A DNA stretch of 64,000 bases from Symbiodinium natans (GCA_905221605.1 CAJNDS010002297.1:74501-138500), one strand, 5' to 3'; counted from the first letter of the stretch, positions 21,995 through 33,473 are shown. Numbers and translations: made by a program. Notes: generated by a model from the letters alone, not told the origin.

Positions 21995-22078
21995 GATTTT
22001 TGGCGCCTGGCTCCATCGGCCACCCTTCTCACAGGCACTGACAGAGGCGCTGCATGTGATCACGTTCCTTGCGAGGTC
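21995..22078 (-). CDS. PPR exon, one motif
   Basis: Reads DLARNVITCSASVSACEKGG then RWSQAPKI: NVITCSASVSACEKG plus the tryptophan of the second helix. It is the last PPR piece before the BTB gene in the + direction; no telomere-type array lies between 20.8 and 23.9 kb. Confidence 0.65.
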
Positions 22079-22592
22079 TTTAGGCGAACAGGTCGGGTGA
22101 CTTTTCGGCAGCCCTGTAAACCTCCCGAAGGTGAGGAGATTGTGCGAGTTCCCGGAGTCGTCTTTAGATCTCATGACGGCTATATTGGCGCCTATATACT
22201 ACGAACGTGACGAACAGTATCATTACAGCAATGGACAGTCATATAATATGAAAGCAGATCATCTGGAATTGAGCCTCGCTGCGGCGTGAGCGCCCACTGC
22301 TGCAGGATGTTGTGGAGGCTCCTGGGTTTCGGGGTGTAGGTGCACCCCGATGCACCCGAAATCTTCGCTGGAATATAGGGTCTAGAGTCTAGAGATGTGT
22401 AGGAGAAAAGTCTAAGGCACACATGTCTCTACCTTTGTTGCTGCCCACGCGTTATCACGACATATCATCCAAATGTTGACTGCACATGACTCATACTCGG
22501 CATTGAAGGACCAGGAACTGCTCCTCTCAAACACACGCACCGCTCCTGCTTCTGAGGGCGGTGCAAGACGAACAAGCCAGAGTTTTTTGGTC

Positions 22593-23717
22593 TCAGCTTG
22601 TCACATTCAGCAGGTCCGATTGCACAATGCCACGGATGCAGAAGTCGTTCTCAAACTCCCCGGTCAGAACTTCGAGTTTGAACCACTTCACAGATTGCAG
22701 GGGCTCGTCACACGCCAATATGGCTCCAGCCTGAATTTCTTGCTCCTGCGATTCGAAAGCGCAGTGCCAAGTCGCGCCGTCCTGGGAGCACAGGATCCTG
22801 AGAGAGGCGCTGCTCGGAATTAGGTTACGGAACTGGAAGCCTGTGAGGTGCACCTGTGCGTGAGGGAGCATCCACATCACCCAGCCCTTCTGAAACTTGT
22901 TTTTGTCGCTGCTCTCAGCCAGCTTCTGCAAGTCCATGCCTGCCTGCTCAGGTCCGAGGACCACGACCACCCAGTAGCCCACGAAGCTCCCTATCTTTCC
23001 GGTGCGTTCATAGCTTCTCCAGAGACGACGCAGGAGGACATCATCGCTAAACACACCCGGTCGGGCTTCAGGAACCGCCAGCATCGGCATCTCTGGCTCT
23101 GGCTCGCCCCAGCTTTGGAGTAGGCTCTGCAAGGTGGACTCCTCGAGGCACAGAGAGCACCAACTCAGGATCCTCTGCAGCAGCTCTGGACTGACCGAGG
23201 GACGTGTCCGCAAGGCCTTTTCAGGATATTCGCACATCAATTCCAAGGCCTTCGTGCGCAGGCCTGCCTCACGAAACTTGTCTGCTAAGGCGAAGACCTC
23301 GCAGGCCTTCTTGGGCGTCAGGTCTTCTCGAATGGCTCCGATGCACTGGGAATGCAACGAATGAACCTGGTACTTGTCTGCTAAAGCGGCCACCTCCATC
23401 AGAATGCCAACGGAGGCATTCAGGCGGCCGCAATACAAGAAGCGCAGGAAGGCCTCGACGGCATTCGCGGAGAAGTCTCGGATGACGACCTGCCCCTCCC
23501 GGCATTCTTCGAACTCCTCCCGAGTTGTCATGCTCTGGAAGACGGGAGACCGCACTGTCAGCAAGGAAGCCCAAACCTTGAACTCGGTGAGCTTCCCCAC
23601 ACCGCTCTCCCCGACCTCTTCTTCGACAACGATCGTGAAGTTGCCATCCTTGCCGAAGCACGCCTCCAACATGCCAGACAGGGAATCCGCCAGGCAAGCT
23701 TCAACGACTTCTGGCAT
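22593..23717 (-). CDS. BTB/POZ protein with C-terminal discoidin-like region, 374 aa
   Basis: Single open frame from ATG 23717 to the stop at 22593. An in-frame TAG five codons upstream fixes this as the first possible ATG; the AG at 23730-23731 after a pyrimidine-rich stretch could take a spliced leader. Residues about 25-130 form a BTB domain: FTIVVEEE..., LTEFKVWASLLTVRSPVFQSM, VVIRDFSANAVEAFLRFLYC and GILMEVAALADKYQVHSL. Residues 130-200 resemble a BACK-type helical region (CEVFALADKFREAGLRTKAL). Residues about 245-370 (FRNLIPSSASLRIL, SQDGATWHCAF, WFKLEVL) look like an F5/8-type galactose-binding sandwich. BTB proteins commonly act as homodimers and as substrate adaptors of Cul3 ubiquitin ligases; that role is inferred from the family. 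Intact, intronless and in a repeat-poor pocket, unlike its neighbours. Confidence 0.85.
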   Translation of the reverse strand: MPEVVEACLADSLSGMLEACFGKDGNFTIVVEEEVGESGVGKLTEFKVWASLLTVRSPVFQSMTTREEFEECREGQVVIRDFSANAVEAFLRFLYCGRLNASVGILMEVAALADKYQVHSLHSQCIGAIREDLTPKKACEVFALADKFREAGLRTKALELMCEYPEKALRTRPSVSPELLQRILSWCSLCLEESTLQSLLQSWGEPEPEMPMLAVPEARPGVFSDDVLLRRLWRSYERTGKIGSFVGYWVVVVLGPEQAGMDLQKLAESSDKNKFQKGWVMWMLPHAQVHLTGFQFRNLIPSSASLRILCSQDGATWHCAFESQEQEIQAGAILACDEPLQSVKWFKLEVLTGEFENDFCIRGIVQSDLLNVTS

Positions 23718-24220
23718 GGCTGCTGCTTTCTAGGACCGGAGGCGACACGTCCAGGATGCAAGTGAGTGCTTTGGGCCAGCGGTTGCATGATCAGAGCATC
23801 AGCAGATAGGAAGGGGCAGTGTTTCAGTTGTCGTGTGTGTGTGTGTGTGTGTGCATCTCAATCGCCTCGTGAAGTTCAAGCATGCTGAGTGTAGATGCGG
23901 TTTGTACATGGTGCTTGGAGGTCAGCCACGGCAATGAGGGGTGCTTAAGGTTAGGGTTTAGGCTTTAGAGGTTTAGGGTCTAGGGTTTAGGGTGGAGTTG
24001 GCTGTGAGTTTAAGAGGAAACACAGGAGACCCTAAGGGCCTTTGGAGCGTAAGTTCATCGATCGTGTTCCTCGCAGTGCTCGGGGTGCGAGCTTCACGCA
24101 GTTCTGCAAACGCACGGCCCCTGCCCCAAAAACACCTACAGGAACAAATCATCCTGTTTGAAGCATTGGATACCACTTGAACCTTCACAATCCCTTATTC
24201 CTCCTAAGAATACATGCCCG
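23718..24220. other. 5' flank of the BTB gene
   Basis: Contains a short (GT)n run at about 23834-23852 and the first telomere-type block (23945-23995). No promoter motif I can support. A minus open frame at 23973-24188 has no recognised family. Confidence 0.4.
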
Positions 24221-24221
24221 C

Positions 24222-24318
24222 CCCCCCCCCCCCCCCCCCCCTATCTTATCTAAACCCCTGCTAAGCCCCACATGGTTTTTCAGTACTGAGTAGGGCGGGA
24301 GGGGGGGGGGGGGGGGGC
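24222..24318. repeat. C-run and G-run 60 bp apart
   Basis: About 20 C at 24222-24241 and about 17 G at 24301-24317, able to pair as a hairpin. Confidence 0.95.
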
Positions 24319-25282
24319 GGGGTTCTTATCGTTTGACCGAACAACCCGCCCGTCCTTCGAGCTTGCTGGGTCAGTCATACAGCAAGCCAAAAACACAAAA
24401 ACCCTAAACCCTAAACCCTGGAAAATTGGACCGATTCTATCTTAAACAGGACCCTAAACCCTAAACCCTCATCCCTATAGTCCATAGGATGAACCTTAAT
24501 GGGCCCCCTAAAACATTCCTAAACATCCTCTTAAATCCAATCAGACAAAATATGATATGTCCCAAGGGCCTATCTAGGTTACATAGGTACCAGAATTTTC
24601 CGCTGAGAGGCAAGGCCTCAGCCCAACGAAGCCTGAACGAGCACGGAGTGGCTTTTGGGGAGCCAACAAGGTCACTTGGGCGGGGGGGGGGGTTAGGGTG
24701 GCTTAGGGTGTAGGGTTCAGGGTTTAGGGCTCGGGGGGTTTATGTGAAACGCTCTGTGTATAGACGGTTTATAAGGTTCGGGTCTAGGGTCGATACAGTA
24801 TAGGGTCTCTTTGAGCGGAATCATGGTCTGAATGTTGCGTATGAGGGGGACGCTAGTCCACATCGAAGGCACGTAGACCTTACAAAAGACCATCCTTCAC
24901 CCAAGAAACAACGCACTTCACACTGCGACGCCCTACATCCTGCCCGAGGGTTCCCTTCAACCCTACTTCCTACAACACATGGCTCCTTCTGAGAGACCTC
25001 GAGTCTTGCTACACTTGCTTGTTGTTACAGTACAAACGACGTGCAGTCAGATTAGGTGCCAAAACAGAGCTTCTTATTCTTCTTGATCTACCGCGCATCC
25101 GCCAGTTTTCCAAGCTGAGCACCTCCCGCCGTCCTCCTCCCTCCCGCACCCGCATCATCCCTAAACATGACGACCGGCGTTTAGGGTTTCAGCGTCTGGA
25201 GATTACAGGGCTTCAAGGGTTTTGAGGGTTTTCAAGGGCGTGGGCTTGAAGGGTTAGGGGAATTGAAAGGAGTCTTCGGCCT

Positions 25283-25348
25283 TCCCTTCTCGCAGGCCGT
25301 GATCGTTGCGTTGCAAGCGCTGACTTGTTTCTCGACCTGCCGGGTGGA
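25283..25348 (-). CDS. PPR exon, first helix
   Basis: Reads STRQVEKQVSACNATITACE then KG. 'ACNATITACEKG' matches the core, with alanine-cysteine in place of the usual tyrosine. TTTAGGG-derived sequence lies on the left (25180-25255). Confidence 0.6.
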
Positions 25349-26215
25349 GACCTAGAACTCGCAAATCCAACATGTACACGTCAATATGGACCGTTCTATA
25401 CCATGTATTGTGAGCTTGTATGTAATGTACACATGTATGTAGTATGACATACCTCAGGCCTTGGACAAATTGGATCTTGGGTCAGGCTGCAACCTTGCAC
25501 TCGAAAAGTCATACCTGCCTCTCAAAAATCATGTGGGTAGGTTCTTTACATTCGGGTCCCCTTTATGGTCCTTTTTCTAAGGGTGCAGTGCCGTACTAGA
25601 GGAGGGACCAGAAAAGGGAACCTCATTTGGAGAACTCCCCATGTGGTTGTACAAGACTCTGAAACCAAAGTCACGAAGCCCATGCCCACATCCGCCCAAA
25701 GCCATCCTACCTGCATCCGCAACCCCCCCCCCCCATTCAATCATCCTACAAACCATTGTCAGCACACCTTCCAGGATTCCAGCATCCTAATCTCCCTTTA
25801 ACCATACTAAGCCCTGAACTCTGATGAACAACCCAAACTAACCCCACCTGCCGTGCCTGTTGTGCGTGAAGCTGCCAGAGGAGTAGCATCGCCAAGGGCC
25901 AGCAAGCGCCTGAACCCAGAGTTTTTGGAGTTCAGGCGTTTAGGGCCTAGGGTTTAGGGGTTGCAGGATTTCGGGTCTAGGGGTTGCCGGTTTTAGGGCT
26001 CAAGCGTGTTATAGGCGTTGCTGGGTTCAAGGTATGTACTCAGTACCAGAACCCAAAACCAGCTTGCCAGTGTCAAAATCCTCTGCAAAAACTCCGAAAG
26101 AAGATCCCTAAACCCCAGACCCTAAGCCCAAAACCTAAAACCCCAAACCCTAAGCCCCAAGCCCCTACTAAACCCTTGCCCATACAGGGTAGAGCATTTG
26201 CGTGCCCAAACCCGG

Positions 26216-26278
26216 GCCTTTCCCGCAGGCACTGATGCCAGCGCCGAAGGCGATGGAATCCTTGCCGGCAAGGTCGGA
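26216..26278 (-). CDS. PPR exon, first helix
   Basis: Reads SDLAGKDSIAFGAGISACGK then G. 'DSIAFGAGISACGKG' is a diverged YNAAISACEKG. CCCTAAA-type DNA on both sides (26105-26180 and 26288 on), an exception to the usual C-rich/G-rich bracketing. Confidence 0.5.
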
Positions 26279-26596
26279 GTGGTAAGCTCCCTAAACCCTA
26301 AACCTTTAAACCCTAAACCTTAAACCCAACCCTGAACCCGAAGCCCTAAACCCTACATAATCCCAAGCCCTAAACCGCAAACCTTGAAACCTGGGGCTAC
26401 ATTTCCCTGCTTTTATTTGGGGGTTTCTGCCCTACATTGAGGGGGTTATGACCTACTACCTTGTAGGGTCCCTAGACCCTCTGCATTGCCTCTACAAGCA
26501 CGCCCTTGCCCAGAAAACTCTTTGGTTAACCTAACCCCAGGCCGCCCCTCCTTGTAGTAGAACCCATGAAAGTCCTGAAGACAAAGCCACAAGACT

Positions 26597-26668
26597 CCCC
26601 CAGTGCGTCTTGCAGGCCTTCTCAGGCATCTCGGCCAGCAGTGCCGACGCTTGCTCCTTCGTTTCGTG
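26597..26668 (-). CDS. PPR exon, second helix
   Basis: Reads HETKEQASALLAEMPEKACK then THWG. 'QASALLAEMPEK' matches the second helix (ALALLSEM). CCCTAAA follows at 26670-26690 on its 5' side. Confidence 0.45.
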
Positions 26669-26934
26669 TAGCCCTAAACCCTAAACCCTAGACCCAAGAC
26701 AGCTGCAAAATTGCAGGATCTTCGGGGAGTTTGTTGCCCCAACCGCCATCTCAACCCCCCAAGTTTCTTGACCCCCCGAATCCACAAGTTCCCTAAACTT
26801 CAGAGTCGGATTCCCCCTAAGGATCTGACGCAGCCCTTTGGTTTCGGGTTTAGGGTTTTAAGGCTTAAGGGCTAAGGGTTTGGGGTTTAGGGTTAAGAGT
26901 TTAGGGTGTCGATCGGACCTCCCTGCAAATCCTA

Positions 26935-27031
26935 AGGCGAACTCTGCAAGGAGATGCCGGGACACCCACTGCTCGCGCCGCTCGCAGGCGCTCAAAGCGG
27001 CGGTCGAGGCAATGATGTGGGCCTTGCAGAC
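26935..27031 (-). CDS. PPR exon, one full motif
   Basis: Reads VCKAHIIASTAALSACERRE then QWVSRHLLAEFAL: both helices, with SACER and QW retained. TTTAGGG-type DNA lies on its left (26845-26910), so this island also breaks the usual pattern. Confidence 0.6.
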
Positions 27032-27543
27032 TCTGGGAATAAACTAGAACCCCTTAAAGACGCTTGTTTAGTTCTTGTATAATGAAAGTATAAATGCCTG
27101 ATTCAATAAGTAGCACGACAAGCAGATCCCAAAATCTATGATCGTGATTCCGCGCTTTGGTTTCCCCCCCCCCCCCCCGCCCTTAAGCGCCCCTAAACCC
27201 TTTAAACCCTGAACCCCTGAGACCCCAAGCCCGAATAAAACATGAAAGCCCTATAGACACCCTAAAGCCGGAAGCCCTATGCGCCCCTACACCCTCAATA
27301 CCTAAAGTCCCCTAGAATGCCTGAAGCCCTACTATAGGGGCCTGAATAAGTAGAATAGGCTTTTGGGGGTTATTCTAGTATAAAGACAAAGGGACCATAA
27401 GGGAATACTGCTAGCAAGTATTCTGGCCCCTATATTTCATCATGCCTCTGGAGCCCTACGTAAGCCCTGAAGCGCTTTGGCCTCCAGCTGCCAATGTGAC
27501 AGCTCCCCCAGCAGCCACCTGGGAGGTGTCTTTTGGGGTTTTA

Positions 27544-27632
27544 CCTGGGACCCTCTCTACCTACAGTTTGGTGGGTTAGAGCTACTAATTAAGGGTAGCT
27601 ACTACTAAGATGCAGGTAGATGGGGTCACAGG
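27544..27632. mobile_element. Foldback element, family C
   Basis: The left end 'cctgggaccctctctaccta' pairs with the right end 'caggtagatggggtcacagg'. The interior 'ctactaattaagggtagcta' is family-typical. Confidence 0.65.
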
Positions 27633-28204
27633 GGAGAGCTTATGCTAGGAGCCATAACTGGCAAACTGCAAATTAGGCCCGCGTTTTACCATGGCGGACC
27701 TACCACAATGCCACAAGAGGCTTTCGGGAAAAACATTCCTAAACATGACCCTCAGAAACCCAAGAAGGGAAATTGTAAAATGTCCCAAAGGCCTACCGAG
27801 TTGTTCGAGTGACAAAATAGGGTTTCTGGGATTTGGTGCCTTCTCAGGACGAAGCTGATTGAGCAACTCCGAGGCACATTGCCCTCTCCCACTGCGCCTT
27901 CCTCAGCTACGCGTCTCTCAAAGGCTTAGGGTTTAGGGTTTAGGGTTTGGGGCTTAGGGCGGCTTCTTTGCGGTTTGTGCGGGGGGCCTCAGCAGCCTGG
28001 GAAACGTACATGAACTGGGCTCTGCCATGTACAGGCTGCTGTTGCAGGCTCCAATATGCAAGAGCCCAAGCCTCCCTACAAAGCCGCTTCTCATGCACGT
28101 GGCCTCATGTCCAGTTCAGCCCTCCGTCTTTCACTCAAAGGCTTGAAAGGCACATGTACCCAATCACGTTTCCATTTAAGAGGCATAGATACAGGCGTCC
28201 CAGC

Positions 28205-28256
28205 TAGGGTTTAGGGTTTAGGGTTTAGGGTTTAGGGTTTAGGGTTTGGGTTTTGG
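28205..28256 (+). repeat. Telomere-type array (TTTAGGG)n
   Basis: About seven units at the left edge of the open frame at 28268-28663; that frame's C-terminal tail is merely translated array. Confidence 0.95.
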
Positions 28257-28267
28257 GAGTTTAGGGT

Positions 28268-28663
28268 ATACTGGTAGGTTTTTTGGGGGGGCATCAAGAC
28301 GGCCATGACGAAGCCAAGAGTCCTGCCGCAGGCATTGATCGCCTTGCTTACATCCACCAGCGTCGGCTCGCGCATCGGACCGGCCCTGCACTCTATGGCT
28401 TCGGTATGCGTCGGTGCCACTTTCACAGAAGGATTCTCCAACGACAGGTCTTTGTGTTTCCAGTTCGGGGTAGGGTGTGAATTCCAGGCAGGCTCGACCA
28501 ACAAAGCAGCGTCCCCAACAAGACCCACCTGCCTCGGCGTGACGGGCATGAACGCACTGAATTCTCTTTCGGCTTGAGGCAGCGCGGCGGGCTTCGCAGA
28601 GTCCACGGGGTGGGGGTTCTGGGAACTGAGAGTACCGACACGAAGCAGCATGCCGCAAGTCAT
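28268..28663 (-). CDS. Unrecognised protein-coding frame ending in a PPR-like helix
   Basis: Starts MTCGMLLRVGTLSSQNPHPV and stays protein-like for about 130 codons, with 'AEREFSAFMPVTPRQVGLVG' and 'DAALLVEPAW'. Near the end 'TLVDVSKAINACGRT' resembles a PPR first helix. A second frame (28239-28694) is also open, so a frameshift or shadow cannot be excluded. The last ~12 codons before the open-frame end are telomere-type DNA and likely intron. No family is named with confidence. Confidence 0.35.
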
Positions 28664-29797
28664 ACAGGCCCTGCCAATGAGGTCTTCTTTGCACAGGAGT
28701 GAGGAGTCGGATTGAAAGTATCTGGTTCTTGGGGGGGTACAGGGTTGAGGGTTGAAAACCTTGTAGGGTTCCGGGCTTAGACCAGTTCTCCGCTAAACAG
28801 GTCTTTGGGGTTCATGTGTTCAGCTCACCTGGCTAATACTGATGATACTTGGGAGTTCATGATGCGCTAAGGTTGACAGACTTTAGGGTTTAGGATTTAT
28901 AGGGGTTATAGGGTTTACGTAGGGTTTAGAAGGTTTACAGGGTTTATGGGGTTTATAGGGGTTACTATAGCGTTTGTAGGGTTTGTCGGGTTTATGGGTT
29001 TAATCGGGCTTAGGGTCCATCACCTTTGAAGGGATGACTGCACCGACTTCGCGAAGGATCTGAGATTTATAGGGTTCTTAAGGGAGGGGGGGCGGGGTTC
29101 AAGGGGGGGTATGTAAACCAAGGTTCCCTGATACTCCCCACTACTCCCTAAGGCGCCCTCTGAGTTTCCCTAAGAGCCTGAAAGAAGCCCCCCTCCCTCC
29201 CTTAAGAGCCCTACAAGAGAAGCTTAGTGCGCAGTCTCGGTCCAAAGGACCTCAAGAAAATAGGAACTCTTGGGTCTTGGGATGTATGGTGGATTGAGTT
29301 AACGGCTAATGAGGGGGTTGAGGGGTTTAGAGGTTTGGGATGTTCAGGGGTTGGGGTTGGGGTTGGGGCAGGGGAGGGGAGTGTAAGGTTTAGGGTATTA
29401 CGAGGTTCTTGGGGGTTTTGTGGGGCTTACAAGCCCGACCAGGGGTGCCTTCGCTTGTTTCCACCCTCGATGTGGCGTCCGAGGTGACCGCAGCCGCTGT
29501 CGACATGTCCAGACAAAGGCAGCGTCCCCTCCTTCGAGCTGGGATTCGGTACGGAATATAGCATCTTAAAGAGGAAGGAAACGCTTTAGCAAGCATACTA
29601 TTATAGTCATCCTGCCAATAGTCACAGACAGTACAAGAAAGAACACAACAGCAAAACATGATATTGATAGGTAAGCAGAAGCATCTGGCTCGGACGTGGA
29701 GGGATTCTGAAGCCCAGATCTTCTGTTGGTCTCGCGGTGGCCCGTGCGGTCGCTGGGGCTCGGCGCCGGCCCCTCCACAGGACTGCTTGCAATTTCA

Positions 29798-29906
29798 AGG
29801 GTTCTTATAACCCGCAATTAAAGTAGATACTTATCACAACTTAAGGGACTTAGGGGGCTTATGGGTGTAGCTATAATTGGGCTAAGTGCCCATCAACCTC
29901 CAAGTG
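29798..29906. mobile_element. Foldback element, family A (left end lost)
   Basis: 'ttataacccgcaatta' on the left is complementary to 'ctataattgggctaa' on the right. The right end 'catcaacctccaagtg' is the family terminus. Confidence 0.5.
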
Positions 29907-30002
29907 CACCTGGGGAAAACTGACACAGAGCTTGCACTTCTAGCATTAAGCACAGGCCTATAGGCGTAATAACAACAGTAAATAAGGCACAAACAAATTT
30001 CT

Positions 30003-30048
30003 ATGTATATATATATATATATACATATTCTATAGAATATGTGTATAT

Positions 30049-30085
<37 letters not shown>
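30003..30085. repeat. (TA)n microsatellite
   Basis: Alternating TA with a central ATTCTATAGAATAT palindrome. Open frames of IYIYIY type across it are artefacts. Confidence 0.95.
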
Positions 30086-30086
<1 letters not shown>

Positions 30087-30119
30087 ATTTGTTTATTTAT
30101 GTAGTGGATCAACATGCGC

Positions 30120-30815
30120 ACCTCGCTGCCATGTCTTCACACCCCCGAGCAAGGGGCCCTGCAAACGCTTGCTTCCATGGTCCTTGCAGCTTCCTGCGCC
30201 TTGAGGTAGGCCTCACAGATCCTGGCCTTGTTCACAGCCACGGTCGGAGTAGGTTGTGTGCCATCTTGACCCAGAACTCCTTTCCGCGGTCACCTGCGTA
30301 CAGGTGGATGTGCACGAGCCTCCCTGTTCTTGGGGCCCTTGTTCCTGACCAAACCCGACCCTATACCAGAGGTCGAAGATGTTCTCGGCCTGGGTCAAGT
30401 CCTCTGCAAAAACAGCACGTGCTTGGTGAGAGGAGTCGCTGTAAAGGATGCTCAGAGTTGAAGCACAGGAGCATGTGCCGGAGAGTCTCGAAGCGAGGGC
30501 CTTTACCTTGGGCCCCTTCTCCTTCGCTTTCCCCTTTAGCCCCTGCTCGTGTTTCCGAATCTCTGTAGAGGGAGTCCAAGAAGAAGTTCACCAGGATACA
30601 ATCGTCAAACTCAAGGCCTTCGAAATGCTCGACAGTCAGGACCAAAGCGTTCACCAGGGATGGAGGTTAACGCTTTCTCGAAGCCTCGTTACGAACCAGG
30701 ATACATTGGCTCGCCCCGAAGGCACTTCCAGCGTCGCGGCCATCAAGGTTAAACTTGTCGAGATCAGAGCTCCAATTCGGCGAGCCGCCTCCGGGCACAG
30801 TCCAGCTCACAGTTT
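30120..30815 (-). pseudogene. Decayed TRANK1-like (UvrD/SF1 helicase) exon
   Basis: In sense, 'GSAFGASQCILVRNEASRKR' is followed by a stop codon (TAA at 30669-30667) and then in the same frame by 'PPSLVNALVLTVEHFEGLEF' and 'DDCILVNFFLDSLYRDSE'. This matches the 'VLTV...KGLEFDDVLLYNFF' helicase motif of TPR-and-ankyrin-repeat protein TRANK1 and its dinoflagellate relatives. After a low-complexity acidic/glycine insert, 'FETLRHMLLC' aligns with the next conserved block. The frame then shifts to 'AEDLTQAENIFDLWYRVGF' (about 30410-30355), again to 'HIHLYAGDRGKEFWVKMAHN' and again to 'NKARICEAYLKAQEAA'. One stop and about three shifts within 700 bp argue for a pseudogene; homopolymer-type sequencing errors are the alternative. 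It ends at telomere-type DNA at 30816. Confidence 0.6.
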
Positions 30816-30982
30816 GGGGTTTAGGGTTTAGGGTTTGGGGTTTGGGGTTTAGAGATTGGGGTTATTAGTATAGGGTTTAGGGGTTGCGGTTTAGGGTGTA
30901 GTGGGCGTTATGTAGAATGGAGTGCCAGGATGGAAGGGACCCCACCTACGCGGATAGGAAGAGCTCCTTGTCGACATAGAAG

Positions 30983-31060
30983 TATATATATATATATATA
31001 TATATGTACCATATATGTATACAGATATACGTATATATATATATATAATATATATATACG
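30983..31060. repeat. (TA)n / TATACGTATA microsatellite
   Basis: Two TA runs joined by an 'atgtatacagatatacgtat' segment. Not coding. Confidence 0.95.
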
Positions 31061-32220
31061 TATGTATACTCCGCCGAGGCTGGAGGCCTGCAGCATACTG
31101 CTCTTCAGGGATAAAATCACTCGCCGAGTTGCTTTAGCGGATTGAAAATGAAATGCGGATGCACTCTGCAATTTTGCAACGAGCACGAAATTGCGGGGTC
31201 CTTCCAACTTTATTCATGCCTCTGCAGCAACCGCGCCCAATTCCCCAAGGCCTGGGAATGTGAAAGATGTTACCAAATGCGAAACCGAGTTCCAGCCTTA
31301 TTCACTCACCCAAAGCCCGACATCCCAAGCCGTAAACCCTAAACCCCCCAAAACCCGAAGCCCCACCTCACTCCAGCACTCTGTGTTGCCGCCAGCAAAG
31401 CAGGTGCCGGAGCAGGGCCACGACGAAGCGAAGCAGACAAGACCTTTTTTCGGACAACACCTCCTACAACCAGGAGTAACCTAGGAATCCAAAGGGTGCC
31501 CCAAACACCAAAAAAGGGAATAAGGGGCCTACTCTGGGTCCTAGCCTCTTAGGTTTGGGCGGTTCGGCGTTTATGTGATATCTTTATGGCTCACTTCATG
31601 TCTTTTTATGGTTCAGTTTTTCTGCTGTTAAGCGGTTTAGGGTTCACTGAACCCTAAACAATCTGAATCAAAGGGCTTAGGGGGATTTTAGAACTTCGAG
31701 GCCTGGAGCGCCCTGCCTGCCAGTTCCTTTAAGTATTGGGCTCGTTTGGGGCTCCCTCCCCAAAACCCTAAACTCTCAACCCTACACCCTAAACCTCGGC
31801 CTTGTGGGGGCCTTTAAGGGGTTCTAGCGTTTTGCCCTGGAGTGGCCTTCGGTCCATGGTCCCAACAAGCAGCCTGGGCGTGCAGCCAAGACACACAGCG
31901 GTACCTGCGCACCAGGGCTTCGGGTGTTCCCAGCGGTTCCACTTGTACGAGATGGAACTTGTGGCGCCCCACACGACCATACTAACCCGCGCTATAATTC
32001 AGCCCTAAACCGCCACAACCCTATACACCCTAAAGCCGAAAGCCTGAAGCTCTAAACCCTAGATTGGCTTCAGGACTTCGGTGTTGGGGCTGCCAGTTCA
32101 GTGGGTCTGGGGTTTGGGGACATTGGGGACAACGTTGCCTCTATTTCTCCGAAAGGTTTTTCCTGGGACTGTATGTGCTACCTAAAGAGGGTCCCCAGGC
32201 CTTGCTCGCCAGAAACCAAA

Positions 32221-32321
32221 ATAGGCATTTCCCAAAACCGGGGTGCCCCATTTATACCCGGATAGAATCGAATCCCTCTAAGGGGACAGCCAAAAAGGGT
32301 ACCCCTATTTTCGGAAACCCC
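32221..32321. mobile_element. Foldback element, family D (long form)
   Basis: Collinear with 2169-2271: 'catttcccaaaaccggggt', 'gatagaatcgaatccc', 'aaaaagggtacccctatttt'. The ends are inverted complements. Directly followed by a CCCCAAACCCTAAA array. Confidence 0.7.
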
Positions 32322-32399
32322 AAACCCCAAACCCTACACCCCAAACCCTAAACCCCAAACCCTAAACCCCAAACCCTAAACCGTAACACGAGCAATGCA

Positions 32400-32510
32400 T
32401 CCCGGGGGCGTGATCACCGTCGCCGGAAGCTGGGCCAGCTGGAGCTCCCAATAGAGGCGCAGCACTTCCTGCGGCTGCCGTGGTTTGGGCTCCGTTGAAG
32501 CTCGCGCCTT
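32400..32510 (-). CDS. PPR-like exon, second helix
   Basis: Reads KARASTEPKPRQPQEVLRLY then WELQLAQLPATVITPPG. 'QEVLRLYWELQLAQLPATVIT' fits the second helix and following loop (eAL.Ly.eM...gl.Pn.iT). CCCTAAA-type blocks on both sides. Confidence 0.45.
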
Positions 32511-32904
32511 AACCCTAAACCCTAAACTTCTAAACCCCTAAGCCCTAAACCCTAAACCCGGCTTGGGGATTGGCCTCTTTTCAGCCGTGAGCCTAGCAAG
32601 GTTGTGCTGTTAGAAGGACGGCGGCAAGCGCAAGACTTTAGGCCCTGTCAGCAAGCTTCTAGGTAGGTACCGCCGGTGTAACCACATGGTATAGGCACTC
32701 ACACCGACACCCTCGAAGAGGTGCATTCGAGCTTTGCCGAGTCATGCAGGTGATCGGCCCTCGAGAATCCCAAAAAGCAGCAACCCATGGTAGCCACGAT
32801 GGCCCAGCGGTCCTCCCACAAGCAGCCGCGATCGCACCTTGGCCACTGCTCCAACAAGTGCTATGTGGCCTAGGCTGTGAAAAACATGCGCGGCACGAGT
32901 GACC

Positions 32905-32955
<51 letters not shown>
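32905..32955 (+). repeat. (GA)n microsatellite
   Basis: GAGA run with two GATA interruptions. Confidence 0.95.
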
Positions 32956-33473
32956 CGGAACAAAATACAAAAGGGCGCATCACTTGGGTCATCAAGGTTA
33001 TGGGTCCCGGAGTTCTTTCTCAGCGTGGTCCTATCTGACGGAGAAGCACCCTGCTGTCTACACAAAAGGTGTATCTCAGAAGTCCTTGGTCTCGAGATGG
33101 GAACCCCGAAATCCTGGTACCCGGAGCTCCAAAGAACATGGTCTTTGGCAGGCAGGTTCGAGACCCCGAGCTATCATAGGACTTCGAACGGATCTGTGGG
33201 GGAATGTGGAGTTTGGTGCTTAGGGAGGCTCACGCCCCATGTCCCAGCCTTGCTGTCGGGTTTTAAAGGGTAATTAGCCTTGAGAGATTCTAATTAAGGG
33301 GAATGGGGCTCTTTGGCATTGTTTCGGGAGGTTTCGTAAGGCTTTCGCAGAGCTTCGGTCCGCTCGGTTAGTTTTTGTTCTGAGGGAAGAAATTTCAGGC
33401 TAACGCCAAGTTCCAGTTGGGCTGTCATGTTCCGAGGGATCGGAGAAGGTAGAGGCCTTGACACAAAGTTTGT

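Noticed and set aside
23269-23733. Long frames on both strands inside the BTB gene
   Set aside because: Shadows: the BTB frame is continuous, starts after an in-frame stop and shows ordered domains.
33000-33240. Plus-strand frames after the GA repeat as a gene
   Set aside because: No motif, overlapping alternatives, and opposite to the strand of all supported genes.
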